From Microcaldota archaeon (lineage in GTDB: Archaea > Micrarchaeota > Micrarchaeia > Micrarchaeales > CABMGC01), in the NCBI GenBank assembly GCA_021848025.1, contig JAJZND010000019.1, positions 1-48,791 on the forward strand: DNA of 48,791 nucleotides, read 5' to 3'. This document shows, one piece after another, positions 41,805 to 48,791 of the stretch. The notes under the pieces were generated by a model. The model ran no database searches and was not told the origin of the DNA. It saw nothing but the letters and a program-made list of their open reading frames with translations. Made by a program: the position numbers and the translations under genes. Each line of letters begins with the position of its first letter. Positions within the stretch are counted from its first letter, which is position 1.

Positions 41805-42122
41805 TTATTTTAAGTTAAGCTCCTTGGCTATCCTTCCGCAAAGCGCATCCACCTTTAAATTTATGCTCTTCTCGTCTTCATTTCTTGCAATTCCTTCTGT
41901 TATCTCAGTTTCCAGACCGTGTTTGGTTATGTATTCTTTTACGCGGGACACTTTCTTTGAGTACTTCCCATTCAAGTACTTGCTGACTGCAACCTGCACG
42001 ATGCCCAGCTTCTTTGCTATCTCTGCCTGCGTGTACTGATATTTTTTCTGCATCTGCTCTGCGACTGAGGCCCTTATGGCAGGTATTATTACAAGCGTTA
42101 TGCTTCTACATTCAGGCTCCAT
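41805..42122 (-). CDS. Archaeal HTH (XRE/COG2522-like) transcriptional regulator
   Basis: The 105-residue protein has a helix-turn-helix reading YTQAEIAKKLGIVQVAVSKYL after an N-terminal helix (VIIPAIRASVAEQMQKKY), matching the archaeal COG2522 predicted regulators. A C-terminal helix (KVDALCGRIAKELNL) probably mediates dimerisation. It sits immediately upstream of gdhA on the same strand, so local control of glutamate metabolism is a reasonable guess. The target is not shown by sequence. Confidence 0.78.
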   Translation of the reverse strand: MEPECRSITLVIIPAIRASVAEQMQKKYQYTQAEIAKKLGIVQVAVSKYLNGKYSKKVSRVKEYITKHGLETEITEGIARNEDEKSINLKVDALCGRIAKELNLK

Positions 42123-42169
42123 AATAAGTAAGGTATTAATGAGTTTATTTATAATACTTGTGCAGCGTA

Positions 42170-42712
42170 TTATTTCTTACCCTCTCCCTGCTCGTTGTCA
42201 ATTATGCCAAGAGAATATTTGATTTTTCCCAGGAATCCTTTGCCCTTGGACATATTTTCCTCTTCTTCCTTTTCTGGCTCTTCTGGCTTGGCGAGGTGCT
42301 CTCCCTCTTTCTCATGCTTTTCATGCAATTTCTTCTTCTCTTCTGGCGAATGGCCGTGAGTTGCCCCGGATTCGGAAATTATTTCTGAAAGATAGCTTAA
42401 GTCGCCTTCTGTGGGAACTATTATTACCCTGACATTTTCGCTCTTTGCTAGCTTTACGTCATCTTTTGAGGAGCAGACTGCAGAATCTATTTTAAACTCC
42501 TTGTTTAGCTTTATGTTTGCCTTTATGTAATCTTTAGTGGCTACTATTGCTGCGGCATAAGAATGATTGTTTATGGAATTGTGAACTTCCTTGCATAAAT
42601 CTTCCAAGCTCTTCCCGTCCATTTCTTTGGCTATGAGCGAGACAGAATCGCCAAGTTCATTTGATATCTTCTCTACGAATCCGGATTCGTTGCTTATTGC
42701 AAGAATTTTCAT
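42170..42712 (-). CDS. Divergent RpiB/LacAB-fold-like protein with charged tail
   Basis: The first ~115 residues resemble ribose-5-phosphate isomerase B: MKILAISNESGFVEKI, YAAAIVATKDYIKANIKLNK, FKIDSAVCSSKDDVKLAKSENV and RVIIVPTE, aligning with the RpiB pattern of a GILICGTGIG loop, AANK, AALC and LAREHN. The isomerase's catalytic Cys in the CGTG loop has no equivalent (ATKDY), so enzymatic activity is doubtful. Residues ~120-180 are a His/Lys/Glu-rich low-complexity tail (KKKLHEKHEKEGEHLAKPEE). The ATG at 42712 gives the natural family start; the track uses 42721. It may be first in an operon with the HTH gene and gdhA. The call is tentative. Confidence 0.5.
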   Translation of the reverse strand: MKILAISNESGFVEKISNELGDSVSLIAKEMDGKSLEDLCKEVHNSINNHSYAAAIVATKDYIKANIKLNKEFKIDSAVCSSKDDVKLAKSENVRVIIVPTEGDLSYLSEIISESGATHGHSPEEKKKLHEKHEKEGEHLAKPEEPEKEEEENMSKGKGFLGKIKYSLGIIDNEQGEGKK

Positions 42713-42916
42713 GATATACATGAATAAAAGAGCAGATTAAGCTTAAATCTGTTGCTATATCCTCGCGAAGATTCATCCGAGCTACATAAAAAGAGGGAAG
42801 AAGTACATGGACCTCGAATACATGTATCTGAAGCTTTGAGTTCTGAACGATACGTGCTTCAAGAAATGATATTGCTTTACAAGTAAGATCAGTCTTGGCT
42901 GAAATGAATTAGAGTA

Positions 42917-43366
42917 ATGGTTAAAAACTTAAAGGATAGAGTTTGTTGTGATTTTATGCAAGGAGTGTCACTTGTACTTCCGGTACTGGACAATAAGACT
43001 GTGCTTATCGCAAATGAATACCGTGAAGCTCTAAAAGCAAGGGCTTATAACCTGATTGGAGGCGGAATAGAGGATGGGGAAACTCCCGCTGAAGCAGCAA
43101 GGAGGGAGCTGGAAGAGGAATCCGGCTACACTGCTGGCAGCATGGAGCAGATCTTCGAGACATGCTCGATAGTCACCGGCAAGACCCTATATGTCTTTTT
43201 GGCTAAGGACCTTGTACATGGAAAAAGCCATCCGGAAGAAACTGAAGACATTGAGATAGAGAAACTTGAGATTGATGGCCTTAAGAAGTTTATAAAAAAT
43301 AGGCATAAAAAAGACGGCATGCTAGTCTGCGCGCTGCTTTATGCAAAGACCTACTGCAAGTTGTAG
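42917..43366 (+). CDS. Nudix hydrolase (ADP-ribose pyrophosphatase-like)
   Basis: The 149-residue protein has a perfect Nudix box, GGIEDGETPAEAARRELEEESGY (GX5EX7REUXEEXGU). The flanks (VLIANEYREALKARAYNLIGG before, CSIVTGKTLYVFLAKDL after) resemble ADP-ribose pyrophosphatases. It would split a nucleoside diphosphate linked to another group, with Mg2+. The substrate is a guess from the family. Its 3' end overlaps the convergent kinase gene by 16 bases. Confidence 0.88.
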   Translation: MVKNLKDRVCCDFMQGVSLVLPVLDNKTVLIANEYREALKARAYNLIGGGIEDGETPAEAARRELEEESGYTAGSMEQIFETCSIVTGKTLYVFLAKDLVHGKSHPEETEDIEIEKLEIDGLKKFIKNRHKKDGMLVCALLYAKTYCKL

Positions 43367-43881
43367 TACTTCATTATCCTTTTTGCAGCCTCCTTCGGCT
43401 TTATTTTTGTATTGTCTATATACAGGCTTTTTACAAAGGGTATCGATGAGGTGTGGTTGTACTTTTTCATTAGTTTCTTGAGCATCTTTGAAGATCTTAT
43501 CTTGTAGTATTTCCGCCTTGATCCTGATGTAACCCTCCTGAGCAGCTCGTCTGTTTCGCAGTGCAGCTGAACGAAATATACGTTTCCATTATGCTTCCTG
43601 ACCCGATTCATTATGTCCTTTATTATAGGGTCATTGAACCCTTTGGCATAGCTGGAGGTGAAAATCAATGATATTCCGTTCTTCGCTGCTTCTTCTATCA
43701 TATCTGCACGATACTTGAGCACAAGCCTGTTAAAAGGAGGTGTTCCAAAATCAAACACCGACATGACGAACTCTATGCTGAGCTGGTTGTGGAAGAGCCT
43801 GTAGCCTGTGAGCTTCGAAAGCTCCTTTGATACAGTGTACTTGCCTACCCCCGGAGGGCCGTAAATGTAGATCATATTCAT
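43351..43881 (-). CDS. P-loop kinase-like protein
   Basis: The 176-residue protein starts with a Walker A motif, YIYGPPGVGKYTVSKEL; the usual Lys-Ser/Thr is Lys-Tyr-Thr here. It follows the shikimate/gluconate-kinase-like fold: FHNQLSIEFVMSVF, LIFTSSYAKGFNDP, VYFVQLHCETDELLRRV and a Lys/Arg-rich lid (SGSRRKYYKIRSSKMLKKL). It probably phosphorylates a small molecule or nucleotide; substrate unknown. Tail-to-tail with the Nudix gene, overlapping it by 16 bases. Confidence 0.75.
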   Translation of the reverse strand: MNMIYIYGPPGVGKYTVSKELSKLTGYRLFHNQLSIEFVMSVFDFGTPPFNRLVLKYRADMIEEAAKNGISLIFTSSYAKGFNDPIIKDIMNRVRKHNGNVYFVQLHCETDELLRRVTSGSRRKYYKIRSSKMLKKLMKKYNHTSSIPFVKSLYIDNTKIKPKEAAKRIMKYYNLQ

Positions 43882-44005
43882 AATCGGTCAAAGAGAATAT
43901 GCATGCAACTCTTTTTAAAGGATAGGTTTAGTGCTGTATGAATGGCCGGACAGCTATAATTTAATATGCGGGATTTATAAGCTGCAGCCTGTTTTGCAGA
44001 AAATG

Positions 44006-44017
44006 TTTATATATAAG
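44006..44017 (+). promoter_or_regulatory. Candidate TATA box for the 44184-46133 gene pair
   Basis: The box tttatatataag fits the archaeal consensus and predicts a start near 44036, giving a ~150-base leader before 44184. The leader holds a 33-codon frame (44048-44149). Confidence 0.45.
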
Positions 44018-44047
44018 GAATGCATCGATTATTATATAAGTGAAGGC

Positions 44048-44149
44048 ATGGAGCAGATGGAATCAATTCCGGCACAGATGCAGATTGCAAGCCTAGCTTC
44101 GCTGTCTTACAGATCCTATTTCTATTTCTTCTGGTACCTGGCAGCATAA
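44048..44149 (+). CDS. Possible 33-residue leader peptide or small hydrophobic protein
   Basis: The frame MEQMESIPAQMQIASLASLS ends in an aromatic, hydrophobic stretch (YRSYFYFFWYLAA). It follows a TATA box by ~30 bases, with gaagg very close to the ATG. It may be chance; no family recognised. The remainder of the 302-bp gap 43882-44183 holds nothing else I can support. Confidence 0.2.
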   Translation: MEQMESIPAQMQIASLASLSYRSYFYFFWYLAA

Positions 44150-44183
44150 GGCCACAGTAAGAAAAACAATCATTGTGGTCTTC

Positions 44184-45485
44184 ATGCCTATAATAATTGC
44201 CCCAACCGAAGGTATACGAGTTTCTGATAATGCCAAGTGCATTTCACGAGCAGAGATAGTTGAGAGAAGCCTTGCTACGATTGCACGGAACAGGGAGATA
44301 GAGCCGAGATTTCCAAAGGCAAGGGAAGTATTCGCAGGCATAGTTATGGCAAGCTCATTCTCGCATGCAAATCTTAGCCCGTGGTCCAGTCAGCTAGTGG
44401 GAAATGTTATATTAAGGGAGATAGCTGCAGAGCTGGGAATAAGAGATGGCAGCATCTTGAATCTCATGCACGACAATGGGAAGCCGCAGTGCGATCCGGC
44501 TCCAGGAGGCCATAGAATAGACCTGGGCAATTTTCCGCGCATCTTCGATGGCGGGAAGCCCTACTCGAGTCCAAGGCAAAGCTTCAAGGAAATCTCCTTT
44601 GGCGATATAGAAGCTGTTACTGCTGCTTCGTTTAGTGGAGAGTCAAGAGATATAGTACGCGAAAGGCTATCTGATATAATCAGAATACTGGTCAGATACC
44701 AGAAATCACTGGACATACGAATAGGCTCAACCTCGGCAAAAGAAATAGCAAACCTGCCGCAGGCGATTCTGCAGTCAAGGCAGCAGGTCTTCGAAATGCT
44801 TGGAATCGAAAATGTAAGGGAGACATCTGTTACAAGCATAGCTACAAGTCTTGTTCCGGATGTGCTTGAGATACTTGAACTCGAATACGGCAAACCTTTC
44901 TATAAAATGGAGTTGAGCGAATCGTACATTGATTCTACAGGCGCAAGAGTGCGAGGTTTCAAGGATGCCGGCTATCTCAAAGGCATAGACATGAATGGCA
45001 TACGCCGACCTGTTGAAATAGATTTTGCGAGAAGGAACGGGACCGAAGTGCCCATCTTTACCTTCTCCGGCGAGTCAACTACAGGAAGCAAGAAGAATGC
45101 GGTCACAGTTTCGGACACCTTCAGGGCAGAGGGACGTGAAATCTATGATGCCATGCGAGCAGGGAGAGTGGTTCCAACAGTGCCTACCATGATGCTTGCT
45201 GCTACAACCGCGGTGCAGATACCGCACATGGGAGCATTCAACTGGAGAGATTATGCTCCTGCAGAGTTAAGGCGCCAGGCGAGGTTCTTGGGCATGAGCA
45301 ATGAAGAGGCTGAGGCGCTTTACCTTTGCACAGAAGGTAACGACTCGTTCGTAGTGAAAAGGGATGGTCAGGAAATCAAGGGCACCTTCTCAGGCTACGT
45401 GACGCTTGGTAAGGAAGGCATAAGGGAATCTATTTCAAAGGATGTGCGCATAGAGATAGAATGGGGTAAACTGCTCAGGTGTTAG
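44184..45485 (+). CDS. Unrecognised protein paired with a VanX-type dipeptidase
   Basis: The 433-residue protein (ATG at 44184; the track uses a GTG nine bases earlier) has no signal peptide or membrane helix. Notable blocks are SSFSHANLSPWSSQLVGNVI, MHDNGKPQCDPAPGGHRIDL, DSTGARVRGFKDAGYLKGID, RRPVEIDFARRNGTEVPIF and IPHMGAFNWRDYAPAELRRQ. The mixed alpha/beta pattern with conserved-looking His, Asp and Arg suggests an enzyme, but I do not recognise the family. Only three bases separate its stop from the dipeptidase start, so the two are very likely co-translated and functionally linked. Confidence 0.7.
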   Translation: MPIIIAPTEGIRVSDNAKCISRAEIVERSLATIARNREIEPRFPKAREVFAGIVMASSFSHANLSPWSSQLVGNVILREIAAELGIRDGSILNLMHDNGKPQCDPAPGGHRIDLGNFPRIFDGGKPYSSPRQSFKEISFGDIEAVTAASFSGESRDIVRERLSDIIRILVRYQKSLDIRIGSTSAKEIANLPQAILQSRQQVFEMLGIENVRETSVTSIATSLVPDVLEILELEYGKPFYKMELSESYIDSTGARVRGFKDAGYLKGIDMNGIRRPVEIDFARRNGTEVPIFTFSGESTTGSKKNAVTVSDTFRAEGREIYDAMRAGRVVPTVPTMMLAATTAVQIPHMGAFNWRDYAPAELRRQARFLGMSNEEAEALYLCTEGNDSFVVKRDGQEIKGTFSGYVTLGKEGIRESISKDVRIEIEWGKLLRC

Positions 45486-45488
45486 TAA

Positions 45489-46133
45489 ATGAGACAATAT
45501 AGTATAGACTATGAAATAGCTCATTCGGTAAAGACTGTGGAATGCGGCGAAAGCCTGGTTGACTTGGGCATGCACTCCAGCGAAATAGTCATAGAAATAG
45601 AGGAAACTTCAAGGAAAATGCAAAGATTGCGTGAAGGATCATGCATGATGAGGAAGTCTATCGTGCCAAGATTGCTAAAGGCAGAGGCGCTTCTGCCTGC
45701 TGGCTTCCATCTCAAGATTATAGACTCGTATAGGCCATTAAGCGCGCAAAGAAAAATCTGGAAGCAATTGTTCCGCGATATAAGGAAAAGGCCGGGAATC
45801 TCGGAGATGGAGGCGGAGCTTGAGACAGATAAATGGGTTGCAAATCCCGACAAGATAATACCGCAGCACTGCACAGGAGGTGCGCTGGACTTGACCATAG
45901 TTGACAGACACTTGGAAGAGCTCGACATGGGTTCTCCGGTAAATACTGCAGGCAGAAAGTCAGTTACAAATGCCAAGCTCACGCAGAAGGAAAGGGCAAA
46001 TAGGAATCTGCTGATAAAAGTGATGTCCAGAGCGGGTTTTGCGAATTACAAAAGGGAATGGTGGCACTGGTCGTACGGTGAATGGGGATGGGCCTATGCA
46101 AACAGGAAGAATGCGATTTACGGTCCGATATGA
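45489..46133 (+). CDS. vanX: D-alanyl-D-alanine dipeptidase (VanX/DdpX family, peptidase M15D)
   Basis: The 214-residue protein has the M15D catalytic set: the IDSYRP motif (Arg contacts the substrate), zinc-binding QHCTGGALDLTI (His and Asp) and EWWHWSYGEWGWAY (catalytic Glu and third zinc His). VanX cuts the D-Ala-D-Ala dipeptide in bacteria. No signal peptide is evident, so it acts in the cytoplasm. Archaea lack D-Ala-D-Ala peptidoglycan, so the true substrate may be a scavenged or different D-containing dipeptide. It probably came by transfer from bacteria. It follows the unknown gene by three bases. Confidence 0.88.
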   Translation: MRQYSIDYEIAHSVKTVECGESLVDLGMHSSEIVIEIEETSRKMQRLREGSCMMRKSIVPRLLKAEALLPAGFHLKIIDSYRPLSAQRKIWKQLFRDIRKRPGISEMEAELETDKWVANPDKIIPQHCTGGALDLTIVDRHLEELDMGSPVNTAGRKSVTNAKLTQKERANRNLLIKVMSRAGFANYKREWWHWSYGEWGWAYANRKNAIYGPI

Positions 46134-46185
46134 TGTGCGTCAGAAATGTATGAGGAGATTTTACTCTGCCTGACCTTGGCCTGGA

Positions 46186-46656
46186 TCACGTAACGGCTAT
46201 AGAAGACGGAATCTGGTTCGCATCTATTGTTATATTGCAGTAAGCGCAGACCAGCTTTATAGGATCCTTTGAGATAACCCTGAATTTTGTATGTGCTTCA
46301 GGGTCATTGTTGGTTATGCACTTGCTATTCTGGCACCTTACAACTTTCTCGATCACTTCTGGAAGGACCACCTTCTTCTTTTCGGTAACTTTGTAAGATT
46401 TTATTATATTTACAGTAGCATCCGGGGAGATGAGGGCAACGTAGTAAAGCTCTTCCGGAGTCAGCCATCTATTATCTATCTTTATTATGTCTTTGGAACC
46501 TGTCCTATTGCTGTCCGTATTTATCAGAATCGCCAGTTTTGACTCACTAGGTTTTTTCAGGGACAGTAATGAATATATGAGCGTGGCCTTGCCTGCGGCT
46601 ATATGATCTATGACGGTCCCTGATTTTATTCTGTTTACAAGAAGGTCCTTCTCCAT
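46186..46656 (-). CDS. pyrI: Aspartate carbamoyltransferase regulatory chain
   Basis: The 156-residue protein starts LVNRIKSGTVIDHIAAGKA, the allosteric nucleotide-binding domain, with KIDNRWLTPEELYYVALISP. The zinc domain has four cysteines (CQNSKC and CAYC). PyrI chains join PyrB trimers and transmit ATP/CTP control of the first committed pyrimidine step. The start is one base beyond the pyrB stop, so the genes are translationally coupled. Confidence 0.93.
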   Translation of the reverse strand: MEKDLLVNRIKSGTVIDHIAAGKATLIYSLLSLKKPSESKLAILINTDSNRTGSKDIIKIDNRWLTPEELYYVALISPDATVNIIKSYKVTEKKKVVLPEVIEKVVRCQNSKCITNNDPEAHTKFRVISKDPIKLVCAYCNITIDANQIPSSIAVT

Positions 46657-46657
46657 T

Positions 46658-47557
46658 CTATTGCCTCTCTGAAAGCAGGTTATACATTATCGCCTGCCGG
46701 ATAGGCACGCCATTGGCTGCCTGTACAAAGTATTTTGCCTTGTCTGTGCCATCTATGGCCCTGTCCAGTTCATCGACTCTGGGGAGCGGGTCCAGTATGA
46801 TCGAGTCATCAGGCATTCTTTCAGCCACACGAATGTCTATATAGTAACTTCCCTTTACGCTGTTGTACTCCATCTCATCCTGGAATCTCTCCTTCTGCAG
46901 CCTGTTCACATACAGCACATCTACATCGCCAGGCACTCCGGCCAGGCTATCCGACCATTCGCACTCGTATTTGAGCCTTGATGTTACCTGCTCAAGCGGC
47001 TTTAGCTGGGGCGGAGAGATTATATGAACTGCTTTAGGCCGGAAATTGTTCAGCATGTAAAGCAGGCTGTTTGTGGTCCTCGAATGCCTCAGATCTGCAA
47101 CTATCGCATACGTAAGGTTATCTGCCTTTCCGAAATGCTCTTTGATAGTGTACATATCTATCAGCGCCTGCGTAGGATGCTCATTCTGACCATCTCCCGC
47201 GTTTATTATTGCCTTGCCGGATACCTCTGATGCGAACCTTGCCGAGCCATCAAACCTGCTCCTTATTACTATAAGATCTGCGTATCCGGAAAGCATGCGC
47301 ACCGTATCTGCAAAGGTCTCTCCTTTTGCCATTGATGAATCTTTGTCTGAACGCATGCTTGTTACACTAAGGCCAAGTTTCATTGCTGCCATCTCGAAGC
47401 TTGAGAATGTGCGGGTGCTTGGCTCGAAAAAAGCCAGTGCAACAGACGAGGACCTATCCAAAGGCTTAACAGCGCCTCTTTTGAATTTATCAGAAAGAGA
47501 GAATAGTTTATCTATCCTGGCTCTGTCCAGCTCTAAAGCAGATATCAATCCAGCCAC
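46658..47557 (-). CDS. pyrB: Aspartate carbamoyltransferase catalytic chain
   Basis: The protein contains FFEPSTRTFSSFEMAAMKLG (carbamoyl-phosphate site), KGETFADTVRMLSGYADLIVIR, INAGDGQNEHPTQALIDMYTI and the C-terminal DPLPRVDELDRAIDGTDKAKYFVQAANG. It joins carbamoyl phosphate and aspartate. The track uses a GTG at 47602, but a TATA box (ttttaaat on the minus strand, near 47589) predicts transcription from about 47563. The GTG at 47557 (299 residues, VAGLISALELDRARI) then fits both promoter and family length. First gene of pyrBI. Confidence 0.92.
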   Translation of the reverse strand: MAGLISALELDRARIDKLFSLSDKFKRGAVKPLDRSSSVALAFFEPSTRTFSSFEMAAMKLGLSVTSMRSDKDSSMAKGETFADTVRMLSGYADLIVIRSRFDGSARFASEVSGKAIINAGDGQNEHPTQALIDMYTIKEHFGKADNLTYAIVADLRHSRTTNSLLYMLNNFRPKAVHIISPPQLKPLEQVTSRLKYECEWSDSLAGVPGDVDVLYVNRLQKERFQDEMEYNSVKGSYYIDIRVAERMPDDSIILDPLPRVDELDRAIDGTDKAKYFVQAANGVPIRQAIMYNLLSERQ

Positions 47558-47654
47558 GATGATCCATTTATCTTGATATACGGCATTTAAAAGGCGTTTC
47601 ACAAAAATAGTTTACCGTATTACAGCGCCTCGGCAAGCGATTTGACAAGCAGGC

Positions 47655-47795
47655 TTAATTATTTTCTAGTGCCTTTATCTTGACGCTTACCTTCTCAGCC
47701 TCTGTAAGCAGGCTTTTTCTGTACTCCTTTAATATCTCCATCTTTTCCTCTTTTGTTAAAAAGCCCTTGATCTCTTTTATAATCTCTTCGCACAT
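47655..47795 (-). CDS. 46-residue helical protein divergent from padR, not in the ORF track
   Basis: The frame from the ATG at 47795 reads MCEEIIKEIKGFLTKEEKME and continues KYRKSLLTEAEK-like as a single charged helix, stopping at 47655. Actual codons give ILKEYRKSLLTEAEKVSVKI before the final residues. It shares with padR the AT-rich promoter region 47796-47880, whose atttaaat box is symmetrical. No family is assigned; size and position suggest a small partner or target of the regulator. Confidence 0.5.
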   Translation of the reverse strand: MCEEIIKEIKGFLTKEEKMEILKEYRKSLLTEAEKVSVKIKALENN

Positions 47796-47840
47796 GCTAT
47801 GCGGCCCCTATTAACGCATTACACAAATACCAGGCAAAAT

Positions 47841-47864
47841 ATTTAAATGTATAGGTTATCCTAT
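47841..47864 (+). promoter_or_regulatory. padR promoter with inverted-repeat operator
   Basis: A TATA box atttaaat (47841-47848) is followed at once by ataggttatcctat (47851-47864), an inverted repeat ATAGG-N4-CCTAT. This lies between TATA box and expected transcription start (~47870), where a bound regulator would block initiation. Autoregulation by PadR is inferred. Confidence 0.65.
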
Positions 47865-47880
47865 ATATTCAGTTGTTGAG

Positions 47881-48192
47881 ATGGGCGGGAGGGAAAGTTG
47901 CGATATGAGAGGCATGCTTTCTTTTCAGATACTCTGGCTGCTTTCCAAGGGCAAGATGCATGGAGAGATGATCGCAGAGGAAATAGAGAAAAGACGCGGA
48001 GAGAAACCCAAGCCAGGAACTTTATACCCGGCCCTGAAGGAACTGAGCAATAAAGGGCTTATAAATGGAAGCCGGCGCGGAAAGATAATCGTTTATTCAA
48101 TAACTTCAGATGGCAGGGCAGCAGTGAAGGTTGCAACAAACTATTTCTGCAGAAGCTTCGGCGATATCTTCGAAGAAAATGAGCGCAAGTGA
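47881..48192 (+). CDS. PadR-family transcriptional regulator
   Basis: The 103-residue protein has the PadR winged helix: MLSFQILWLLSKGKMHGEMIAEEI, then GEKPKPGTLYPALKELSNKGLI and a wing (GKIIVYSITSDGRAAV). PadR repressors often control membrane exporters and release DNA on ligand binding. The long C-terminal dimer helix is short, as in PadR subfamily 1. The ATG is ~10 bases downstream of the predicted transcription start. An operator-like repeat sits in its promoter. Confidence 0.87.
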   Translation: MGGRESCDMRGMLSFQILWLLSKGKMHGEMIAEEIEKRRGEKPKPGTLYPALKELSNKGLINGSRRGKIIVYSITSDGRAAVKVATNYFCRSFGDIFEENERK

Positions 48193-48300
48193 GGAAGCCG
48201 TTTATGCCTGACTTGCTTTCTACGTTTTTATGATTAAATGCATGCATTTGGAGCGGAGCACTATATCCGTGGTTTGCAAATTCTCTTAACGCTTTCATCT

Positions 48301-48621
48301 TTATTCGTATTCCACTTTTATAGCGTAAATCGCAGGTTCCTCGTATGGATGTACTTTGCGTATTGCATTGCAGACAGCCCTTACTTTTCCATCAGGGCAG
48401 GTCATTTCTATTCGCACAGAAGGTACTTTTGATACACTGCCGATCTTTCCTATGCTTGGGTGCGCACCTTTTTCAGGCTTCCATGTACCGTAGCCTCGCA
48501 TCACAACTGCGCCTCTGCTGTAATTTTTATATCTGCCCGCACCTGCCTTGGATGCCTCATCAAGTATCTTATCTATCAGGATTTCCCTATCCGGGCAGTC
48601 AAATACAATTATATATCCCAT
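48301..48621 (-). CDS. Stand-alone NIF3-insert (YqfO/CutA1-like) domain protein
   Basis: The 106-residue protein matches the domain inserted in bacterial NIF3/YqfO proteins: VFDCPDREILIDKILDEASKAGAGRYKNYS, GYGTWKPEKGAHPSIGKIG, VPSVRIEMTCPDGKV and the hallmark KVHPYEEPAI. The fold is CutA1/PII-like and usually trimerises. The main NIF3 metal-binding domain is absent. The track starts at a TTG (48630); the ATG at 48621 fits the TATA-like tttttaattt ~40 bases upstream. Role unknown. Confidence 0.82.
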   Translation of the reverse strand: MGYIIVFDCPDREILIDKILDEASKAGAGRYKNYSRGAVVMRGYGTWKPEKGAHPSIGKIGSVSKVPSVRIEMTCPDGKVRAVCNAIRKVHPYEEPAIYAIKVEYE

Positions 48622-48692
48622 ATTGCTCAATCTTATGATTATTTGCGTTCAAATTAAAAATTTGCGCTATGATCTGATAGAATAACACCTTG

Positions 48693-48735
48693 TTTTAAAT
48701 ACCTTGCAGTAGCATATAATTTAGGATATCCTATA
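48693..48735 (+). promoter_or_regulatory. Promoter-like region with a second padR-type operator at the right edge
   Basis: A TATA-like ttttaaatacc (48693-48703) is followed by ttaggatatcctat (48721-48734), the same half-sites and spacing as the repeat in front of padR. The regulated gene would lie beyond the window. Confidence 0.5.
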
Positions 48736-48791
48736 CATAGCATGCGCCAAGTGTATCGACCCGAAAATAAATTTTAAACCTCCCACCCTGA

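Noticed and set aside
48760-48791. Right-edge cctcccaccctga as the start of another TnpB element
   Set aside because: It resembles the arm of an IS605-type hairpin, but only about 13 bases are available and the adjoining gatgtcac-type end is missing.

Overview
The window looks like a whole contig from a DPANN-type archaeon, most likely Micrarchaeota-like. The assignment rests on gene content and style, not on a database match. Archaeal markers are a one-repeat TATA-binding protein, RNA polymerase subunit Rpb4/F, DUF655, ribosomal protein eL21, Pelota, Hel308 helicase, archaeal SepF, KsgA and a tRNA-Met interrupted by an intron after position 37. Many genes have a TATA box 25-40 bases before the start and little or no leader. 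Long Ser/Thr/Asn-rich surface proteins built from Ig-like repeats also fit that group.

Layout. 1-13 kb: a giant repeat adhesin that runs off the left edge (minus strand), a DUF2079 membrane protein, a second Ig-like surface protein with a C-terminal membrane anchor, an HxlR-type regulator, a small membrane protein and a PH/rhodanese-like fusion. 13-20 kb: a DUF1801 protein, two paralogous surface proteins (one carrying a YVTN beta-propeller) around a membrane PH protein, an ankyrin-repeat protein, a small coiled-coil protein and a K+ channel. 20-24 kb: a two-gene ABC-2 exporter, a lone TnpB element inserted just upstream of it, and a SpeD-family decarboxylase. 24-31 kb: Hel308, SepF, KsgA, an MBL-fold hydrolase, an agmatinase-like protein whose metal site is broken, an unknown helical protein and the intron-containing tRNA-Met. 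31-35 kb: membrane proteins, a TrbC/VirB2-like pilin and a MoxR ATPase. 35-40 kb: the information-processing block (rpoF, DUF655, eL21, one-repeat TBP, Pelota) with a GNAT enzyme, a DedA protein and a pilin-like protein. 40-49 kb: glutamate dehydrogenase with a linked HTH regulator, an RpiB-like protein, Nudix, a P-loop kinase, an unknown protein paired with a VanX-type dipeptidase, pyrB-pyrI, a PadR regulator with an inverted-repeat operator, and a stand-alone NIF3-insert domain.

The observations most worth follow-up are: a TBP with one repeat instead of two; an agmatinase homologue in which three acidic active-site residues are glycine; a D-Ala-D-Ala dipeptidase in an archaeon, next to an unrecognised partner; near-identical blocks inside the giant adhesin, one of which coincides with the contig end; and the same inverted repeat in front of padR and at the right edge. 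The giant adhesin is absent from the ORF track, apparently because its reading frame has no stop inside the window.
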